Assembly (NCBI RefSeq): GCF_020921035.1
Contig: NC_063150.1
Coordinates: forward strand, 6,944,001-7,008,000
From: Rhodamnia argentea
Lineage: Eukaryota > Streptophyta > Magnoliopsida > Myrtales > Myrtaceae
Direction of reading: 5' to 3'
Length of the DNA: 64,000 nt
The notes under the pieces were generated by a model that was given only the letters and a program-made list of their open reading frames with translations, searched no databases and was not told the origin of the DNA. Shown piece after piece: positions 44,661-64,000 of the stretch; the stretch's first letter is position 1; each line of letters begins with the position of its first letter. The position numbers were made by a program, and so were the translations under genes.

Positions 44661-47600
44661 TCAAGGCTTTTTAATGGATATTGTCCAAAGAAGATCTGAG
44701 TCGGAACGAACTGTGACTGTCTCCTCTCTGGCAATGTTGGACGTGCTTATTAAGCCACCAAACTTCATCTCAGTGTCAGCTGCGACAGAGAGTCTTGATT
44801 CATCAGATTTTGAGAATGAGGACAAGCAATGGTGTACCAATTTAGAAGAAGAACTAGCTGAATCTTGGCAACCGATTATATCATGCTGCCGAAGAATAAT
44901 ACTGTCTATATCAATGGGCACTAATCGTTCATCAATTTTGTCTGCACTACGCATTCATCAATTTCGTCTGCACACGAAACATGACAAGGACACAATGACA
45001 TGCAAGCATAAAAGTTCAAATAAAACCTACCGAGATCCCACTGGAGACCTGTTGTTGTAGTACTTTTGGAAGGTATCCCGATAGGAACGAGTCCACAATG
45101 CGGACCCTCAACAGATGACAAAATATGGATCTCATGATGGTGAGTCCTCGGAAGTAATTGTATTAGGCAATCATCCGAAATAAGGATAATTCGCATGTCT
45201 GAGAAACGACACAGCACATTAATGTTTCCAATCTCATGGTCAAATCGTCCACCAAGTGCTCCAGCAACAAGAATACATAGCTTCCAATATGTCAAAAACA
45301 TAAATGATCAGTTGTCTGAAACCTCTAATTTGCAGAAAACTAGGTGTTTGAGAAAAAGCAAACATGACGTAATAATAACAATAAAGAACAGCTATTAGGA
45401 ATTCACTTACATTAGACTTGTCCAGCTCGGGTGTAGAATCACGGATGTATGACACACACTTGTGAAGATCAGTAGTGTCTTGATCATGAGATTCATCTAC
45501 AATTTTTGTTCCCTGTTCAAGAGCACGGAAATCAATATCTCGAGCATAATACCTGAATAGCAATGACACAAGCAGAGGTTTGATAACATCAGCCTACCAA
45601 ACCAAGCACCACACGTTTGAGGATTTTGGTGATCGCATACAGATACTGGGAGTTGTAAGTAACATGAAAACTCTAGCTAAAGTTATCTTCAGTGGGTCGG
45701 AATAGGAAAATGGGAAAAATTAATAAGCAGAAGATCCCTTGGTTCCATAGTTTTTGGAAGAAGGGCAGGGGGAGATTATTGAAAGTTCTAACCATGTTTA
45801 CGGAATGCAATTGAGTCTTTAACCTTTCAAAATTGGTGCAACCAAATCATAAACTTTTTCTGAAAATGCAATCAAGTCATTTCAATGAACAATCCAAGAA
45901 ATTGGCTAACATGACACTCATAAGTTGCCTGCCTGGAGACCTAAAGTTGCAGTTTTACATATATGGATTAGGAGTTCATTGCACTATTTGGTAAATATTT
46001 AAGACTTGATTGCATCAATTAAAAAGGTTTAGGACTGATTATGATTCATACATAATATGAAGGACTTCATACCAGCTTTCTGTAAAAATCCATTATTTCT
46101 GTCCGAATCGAATCCATATCTCCTTTTATGACTTCAGGTTTATACCTGCAAGAAGCACTAGAGTTAGTCCTAGTTTATCTGTTTTACAAGACAAAGCTAT
46201 TCTTAACTGGAAATAACTGCCATAGACTGATACACAGTACTTACTGAAATTGGGAGATAAAATAGCATATATACTTCAATCATGGATATGTTCAAATTCA
46301 ATGACTAGTCAACTACTAGTGCCATCAAACCTCCAGCATCAAAAACTCAAAAGCTATAATAAGGATTGCTGCATGGCATTTCGGCTAAGTAAGAGACTAA
46401 TGATTTCTGAGAGGAAGAATGCCAGCCTATTATGTCTACCTATACAGATAAGTGAATGTGAACAATTTTCACTAGGAAAGCCTCTAGCAAGTATGACTAA
46501 TCAACAGATCTCTAAGCGGACTACTACTTATTTACATAGTCTAATGAAAAACATGGTTGGCTTGAAGAACTTGATGATTAGTAATAAGGCTCTTAGCATT
46601 TAGGCGATTGCAGATGGTATAACTAGTAAATATGTCCTCCTCTCGTGGAAACTTGAATATGCTTTTTATAGTCCAGAGTAAACACGACAAATGAATCACT
46701 CCTATCACAAAAAAGGATCTGTGGAAGACAATCAAGAGAAACATGGAATAGCACCAATTAAGCATCACAAAAAAATCCACCTGGCAGAGAAGTATTAATT
46801 AGAAACCCAAGTTGTACTTTTTAATAGACAAATGCAAAAAGTTCCACTCACTTTACTAGGCCTTGACAATGGAGTAAGTAGTTGATGGACATGCAATGAC
46901 TTATACTGTGTTTCACTTTCACAACAGACTCAAAATAATACACTGGCCTGAAGTAATAGGCATACTAAATAGAAACTTTCACCGTACATAATCAAGTTTC
47001 TTTGGTTTAACAAATAATCTGGACGGATCAAAGGTGCCAACATTGAAAAGTGACTCCTAGTTTGCTATTCATGATCGTGACTAACAGTGGCTTGGGTGTT
47101 CAACTTCGAAAAGTTAATTACTGCATAATATCCAAACTAAATAATAAGAAATTGCTTTCAGAATATTCAACCTAGGTGGTACATAATTTCTTGCAGAATA
47201 TACGACCTAAGATACCCTTTACATAGTTTTTTGAGGAAAAACAGGAGTATACCTAGTAATATTGGGAACCATATTACAGCTAAACTCAGTGGATTTCCTT
47301 GCTTATGTAGATTTTGGTTGGGCATACTTGCAATTCTATCGCTAGTATGGTTTTATCTTTATCTGCCCGTTAATGTGGCAATCCATATATGGAAGGAAAA
47401 GAAGAAGAAGATGAGAACCCTAAATTGCCGACTAATTGAGTCGCCTAGACATGCTGAAAAATGTTCAACAATACAATTGAGCACTTCAACAAGTGAAAAT
47501 TTGTCACTTAGGAACACAGCTAATACTGTCCACTTTCACATTCTCAAAATCAGTTGCTGTTTTGACCAAAATGAAAACCACCAAAAATAAAAACAGTGAA

Positions 47601-48961
47601 AAGTATCCATATGGAGTATATACTTAAGAAGTGTTGAGTACAATTCCACATTACTTAAATTGGTTATAATGAGCCTTATATACATTTAGTCTTCCACTAC
47701 GTAATGGTTTAAGCTTTTATGTTGGGACTTTCTAACAAGAAAAGAAAAGAATAGGAAAGCACTCCCATAAGCAGTGCTTTCGGCAATCAAATATTCAGAA
47801 ACTCAATATTATCTACTTGACACTTTAAAAGAAATTACTTTCCACTCTTACACTAAACTTTTATTCGTTTCTCTTCAAAATTGAGCACTAAAGAAGACTC
47901 CTCAACCAAAAACCAACCACTACAGCTCATTTCTGTATGGTTTAATATCAGATTAGAAACCAGAGAGAAGGAAAAAAAAAATATTCTGAAAGCTCATCTC
48001 ACGCAGGTTAAACATAAGACCAGGTTCCATATCGAACTCAAGCTAAGTGGGAGGCTCATCTAGAGAAAAAATGGGTTTGATTAAACAAGACATGAGGAAC
48101 TTGGGAACCAAAACATGTCCAATATATGTATTACACATGCTGCAAGAAGCAAGGCGAGTTAAAACATAGATGAGATATAAAATAAAATAAAAAAATTGCT
48201 CCTCATTCCACCCAACAAAGCCTGTTTGAGACTAACCATTTCCCAGCCCTAGCAGCAGCAGTAGTGAAAGCAGGCATTGACAGGTCAAATAAACTATTAT
48301 CTTCACTCAGAAAAGTTGCTCCGCAACCTCAAGAGCACGTCAGAGGTTTCGTATTGGAACATGTAAACCTTACAATTGATGCAAATCGCTGAGAATGAAC
48401 AAACATTGGAGAAGAATCGCAGTCAAATAAAGTGTATAATTTACAGGGAACTGTGCTGCAAGCTTCTCTAGCAGGCCTAAACAATGACCAGAGTCATGAA
48501 AGGCTCAAACAAGCCCAAACTCTAAAATAAAAAGGTGCAACCTTTTTGCACTATTTAGCGGACCCTGAAAAACGCAAAAACAAGCAGAGCTGACCTGTTT
48601 CTGATAGCGACAGCGTCTTCGTGCGGGAGCAAGCCAGGCATTTCGTCGTACACGCGATTCGCGCCCCCGTCGGCACACATACGTACCTGTGCTGCTCCAA
48701 ACAGAACACACACACAAAACAAAACAGGCGCGAAAATCCGAGTCAAACAAACCCGATGTCCGGTACAAATATAGAATCAGCAAACCGAAACGAAATCCGC
48801 CGGGACAACGACGTACCGTGCTCCCAGAGGAGAGGAGTGAATCGCGGGAGCCGCTGGTTGAGCACGACGAGCGCGTAAGCCGGAGTGGGGCGGCCATCGG
48901 TTCCGGCGGCGTGGGAGGGGGAGGGGAGGAGGAAGGAGGAGCAGTGGCGGATGACGTCCAT
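44661..48961 (-). CDS. TPK1: Thiamin pyrophosphokinase
   Basis: Six exons: 48961-48817, 48691-48595, 46145-46073, 45512-45411, 45280-45031 and 44779-44661. The product is 261 residues, close to Arabidopsis TPK1/2. The enzyme transfers pyrophosphate from ATP to thiamin, making the cofactor ThDP in the cytosol. Visible motifs are CADGGANR (54-61), KGDMDS (88-93), DESHDQDTTDL (111-121) and GALGGRFDHE (146-155), then the C-terminal thiamin-binding beta domain (MKFGGLISTSN, DSDLLWTISIKKP). The second intron is 2.4 kb. The start MDVIRHCSSFLLP is the conserved one, although the frame is open upstream. All expected catalytic residues are present. Confidence 0.93.
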
Positions 48962-51900
48962 TCCGACGAACGCGCGCCCCTCGCCGGAGGAGCGGAGCGC
49001 GAGGTGGCGGGATCGGATTGGAGATCGCGGAGGGAGGGGATTTAGGATTATGGAAGGGAGGGAGAGATGGTTAGAACTGGTCCAAGGTGCAAAGGTACGA
49101 CTTTTATCTCTCTCGTCCAGAGAGAGAGAGAGAGAGAGAGAGAGAATTTGACACACGGGGCACGACAGGATGTCCCCCATTTGCTGCCCGGTGGAGGACT
49201 TATTCTTTTTTTTTTGTGTGTCGGAAGTGGAGGACTGTTTAAAATGCGCCACTATGGGAATTTGGCGGCACACGGGCCCCACTCCCGCCATCCTATATTT
49301 AGGTTAACCACTCGTGATTCACATAACGACTTCTAATTTCCACATAACGACTTCTAATTTCCCTACCGCTGATTGAGGTATCTGTCGAATTTAGGCATTT
49401 GCAATTTATCTTTCTTTTTGTTTTGGTGATTTCATTGCTTCAATGTGCGTCGAAAAAGAAATTTATGCACCCAATTTCTTACATAAGATATCTTTCGAAT
49501 TTTTGTTTGCGGTGTTATAAGGCCTCGAGATTAGGGTGATCGATTTCAAGATGAGAAACGGAAACTGGTCCTCCCGAAGTTGGAATAGGAATGACGAGTT
49601 CGAGGCCCGAGCCGATTCCGGTGTCAATCCCCGAATCGGCGATTCTTTTTTTCACTTCTATTCCTTATAAGTGAGAGTTTCCCGACATTAAAAGAAAATG
49701 AAAGTACTATTTTCGATATATTTGTTAAATAAATGTTGACATGATCGGGGAGTGTGGCGCTAATCGACGATCAACTAGTCTTCCACTAGATTTTATCGTC
49801 ATTACTCCGGTTCATCCAAAATGAAAATGTAATTTACCGATTCAAAGTTTGCTTCAAAACAAACAAAAAAAAAATACAAAAGAAATTTACTAATGTGGGT
49901 CGGTCGATCGGTTCGATTAAACCGAAACCGGTATTCTCGATTTCGAAATCTGGAACCGGGAACGACCTAAAATCGGCCAATTCGATCCAGTTCCCGAGTT
50001 CAACCAAACCGATGCACGCCCGCTACCAAGGGGCACCGCGTCTCCACACAAGAAGCCACACGCCACCCAACCTCGGCCTTCACGTGGTGCGGGGAGGGCG
50101 GCGGGCCAATATCATCCTCCGGCGGTGATGTGATTGAGTCGTGCCGTTTCGTATTTCCTAGTACATGTTTTAAAAGTTACAAACTTGACAGTCCTTCCTG
50201 AATCAAAACAGAATGAAGGGGAGAGGCTAACGCCAGTCCGCCGGCGGCTACCCGCGCGTACTAAAATTTACCTTTTAAGTATTCGGTTTGCCCGTGAATC
50301 TTCTCGCAAATTACGCAGCCGTTCAGTTTTTATAGCTGGTGCGAAAACGTCGTACCGAATACAGTTCATCGATAGACGTCTTTGACGGGTCTTCCTGATG
50401 AATTCACCTTCACAAAGAGATAATAGATGCCAAATCTAATCCAGTCCGTCGGCAATACTCCATTCCACAAGAGTGCTACATTCATGCTATTCATCGCAAA
50501 GAGACTAACATCGACCGGCTGTCCAGTGACCCACAAATCTAATCATACTCATAGGATACACACTCAATTTACTCATTTCCATCCAAGGCCTAATACTCTA
50601 AGAAACCCTCAACTTTAAGTCAAAACTCAATTATATTCTAAACTTATTTATCTCATAAAAAAAAATCTCAACTTTAGGTCTAGTCTTAATTCTATCCTAA
50701 ACTTTTTTTTTTGTCTCGTGAAAAATAATTTTTTTTTTTTACCTCGAGTTCTAAATCCGATCCTATTAATCGTCCATCCAAAATTTCTCTTGACAACCGA
50801 GATATGAAAAACTCTCGAACGTGAGCTGTTCGAGCGTCCCTATCCGCATGACTCAAGCACAAGCTCTTTGACCGCGAGAGATTGAAGACTTCCGAGCACG
50901 AGCGATCGAAGTGACTGCGCCTAAAATCGAAGATCCCCAAGCGAGTTGGAAAAAGAACTCTCTTAAGAGTAAGAACAATGGAAAAAAAAAAGCCAATCCT
51001 ACACAGTTTACCCAAATTTCAAATCCAACTAGATGTCGATTGGGCAGATATGGTAATTTATCTCCAAAAGACCTCTCCTCCGATATGAAATTTGGGAAAA
51101 AAATTAGAGCATGAAATCTGTCCGACTCAAGTAAAAGGTTTTTATGAGAGAAAAAAAAAATTCACGATAGAATTTGGATAGGACCTACAGTGTATGATTC
51201 TTTACCAAAAAAAATAAATAATAATAATAAAACTTTGCGTAGAGTTGAGGCTAAAACAAAAGTTGAAAATGTTTACAGATGCGAAAAGAAGTTAAAAGAA
51301 GAAAATGAAACTGCAGTGAAATTGGGAATTTTGGAATATTAGGCGTTACATCTAAACGTTTGTCTGACTAATTCAAGAAAAATTGCCAGGTTCAGAAAGA
51401 AGATCCGAAACAACATCGACTTTGTGTCGGCACTCGTTACAGGAGCCGTCTCTCTGCACGTCATGTGGAGCAATCCCGCTGGAATATTCGTGTCCCTTTT
51501 GGGGTGTGATCCAGATAATCTGGCATTTGGCAGAGAATCGTAGTTTTGTTAGAGACATTCTTAAAGAAGCAAAAGAAACTAAAACTTTCCCAACACAGTA
51601 GGATTCGGGGCGGTTGAATCCGATGCAGTCGAAGCAGAAACTATTCTGGTACCACCTTATTTGAACACCATCTATTCTATAGGCTCGCATCGGTGTTCCC
51701 TCGAGACCTAAGGAGACAGGAACCTAGAGATTTCATGTCGGTCTATATTCGTCTTCTCAAACCTTAAACCATGATGTTCAGCTTCAACAGTTCATCCGCA
51801 GAATAGTTTTTACTCTGAGAGTGACAGGGACAGATGGGTGAACCGAGTTTCCGGTTAGAGATAGACAAGAGTGCCGAACGCGAACCCTTCGTGGTTCAGT

Positions 51901-52643
51901 AACTTGGAGCTCGTTGAATAGGGACATAGACAACCAACTTTCAAGGAAGTCGTTAAAAATACGGCACCAAATCTATCCATGAAATCATAAAACTTCAGTA
52001 ACCAGATCATCACTCGATGACATATCACAGATCTGTCTTAAACTCAGATGCCTTGTCCCATGGGAACAAATGACTAATGCATGGCAAGATGATGTGATGG
52101 AGAATAACTAATCATCTACCACTTCATTTGTAGTTCGCTGCAAGAGGAATGAAAACTTGACCCATCATTCGATGAAAAAAAGGCGCTTCTTCTCAAGGAT
52201 TTGGGTGTATTGATTATGAGAAAATACAGATCCGGAAAGTAATTGAAGACATGGAAACTTTACGGTTTCGTTTGGTGAAAAGATTCGAAAGACGTGACTG
52301 AAAACACAACGGCACAAAGCACAATGGTATATATGTCACATCGACAGTTTACAATTGTGAGAGAGGGTTTAATGGTGATTTATTGATGGATCAATGAGTC
52401 TGTACAAGGAGGGCCTAGGGTCATGAAAGCTTTCATCAACTATCCACTCAAGATCGATATCTTTATGATTCCTGAATTACAAAATAAATTACGAAGAGAA
52501 GACCTATAGTATCATATTAACAATGGGCGGGGCTTGGAAGCGTTGATGGCAAACCCATCCATATTGATCTCTAACAAATGCCGCTTAATCTTTGTCGACA
52601 GCAAAATATAAGCTAAACAAATTGCTGTACATATATACCTCCA
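48962..52643. other. TPK 5' region and gene-poor spacer
   Basis: Holds a (GA)n tract at 49,119-49,145 in the TPK leader. From 49,560 to 50,000 it is rich in GAACCGG/CCGATTCC words like those at 33,850-34,350. From 50,650 to 51,350 it is AT-rich. A minus-strand frame at 51373-51690 with two C-x2-C pairs is unrecognised. The AAA gene's 3' UTR lies just before 52,644. Confidence 0.5.
49119..49145 (-). repeat. (GA)n tract in the TPK leader/promoter
   Basis: About 13 AG units some 160-185 bp upstream of the TPK start codon. Confidence 0.85.

Positions 52644-64000
<11,357 letters not shown>

Noticed and set aside
45513..45569. Possible extra residues (YYARDIDFRALEQ) in the TPK protein before GTKIVDE
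   Set aside because: They lie upstream of a good acceptor, and TPK homologues run from DFY plus a few residues directly to GTK; treated as intron.

Overview
The window is nuclear DNA from a flowering plant, almost certainly a dicot. The genes are split by GT-AG introns. The recognisable products are plant families: CYP89A, APO, BRIP/GLTSCR, NLA, a USP, and a thiamin pyrophosphokinase of plant type. The spacers are AT-rich and hold plant transposon debris. A woody rosid, perhaps Myrtales, would fit, but I cannot show this from sequence alone.

Left part (1-21,200): a CYP89A cytochrome P450 neighbourhood broken up by duplication and transposons. It holds the 3' end of one P450 gene (2-280), two stranded 5' stubs (3244 and 6559) and one intact single-exon gene (17919-19466). 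Between them lie two similar blocks of about 2.7 kb (464-3240 and 3797-6558). These carry decayed pieces of the neighbouring BRIP gene's 5' end and of the APO gene's 3' end, so the duplicated unit once spanned P450 + BRIP + the APO tail. Between the second stub and the intact P450 sits a degenerate element of about 10 kb (7614-17699) with matching inverted ends. It holds a MULE transposase pseudogene, an acidic ORF of unknown family and a plant-mobile-domain (PMD) pseudogene. A 181-bp palindromic mini-element and a Copia-type solo LTR with a perfect 5-bp target duplication lie inside it.

Middle part (21,500-30,700): ordinary genes. These are a BRIP/GLTSCR-domain SWI/SNF subunit (+), an APO3-like organellar RNA-binding protein (-) and a universal stress protein (-). 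From 30,730 to 36,190 is a gene-poor spacer with Copia RNase H remains, a 141-bp tandem duplication and an (AT)n tract.

Right part (36,365-64,000): four genes in the order SPX-RING ubiquitin ligase NLA/BAH1-type (+), NOP16 (-), thiamin pyrophosphokinase (-), and a large AAA ATPase (-, running off the right edge). From memory this is the same order as Arabidopsis AT1G02860-AT1G02870-AT1G02880-AT1G02890, so it looks like old conserved synteny. All exon structures were built by hand from splice sites. Every CDS closes in frame, and the AAA gene shows one GC-AG intron.

The genes are independent housekeeping, metabolic or stress genes, not an operon-like system. The most unusual object is the composite MULE with its PMD gene and acidic ORF. 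I see it as an interesting, partly precedented transposon and not as a proven new system.
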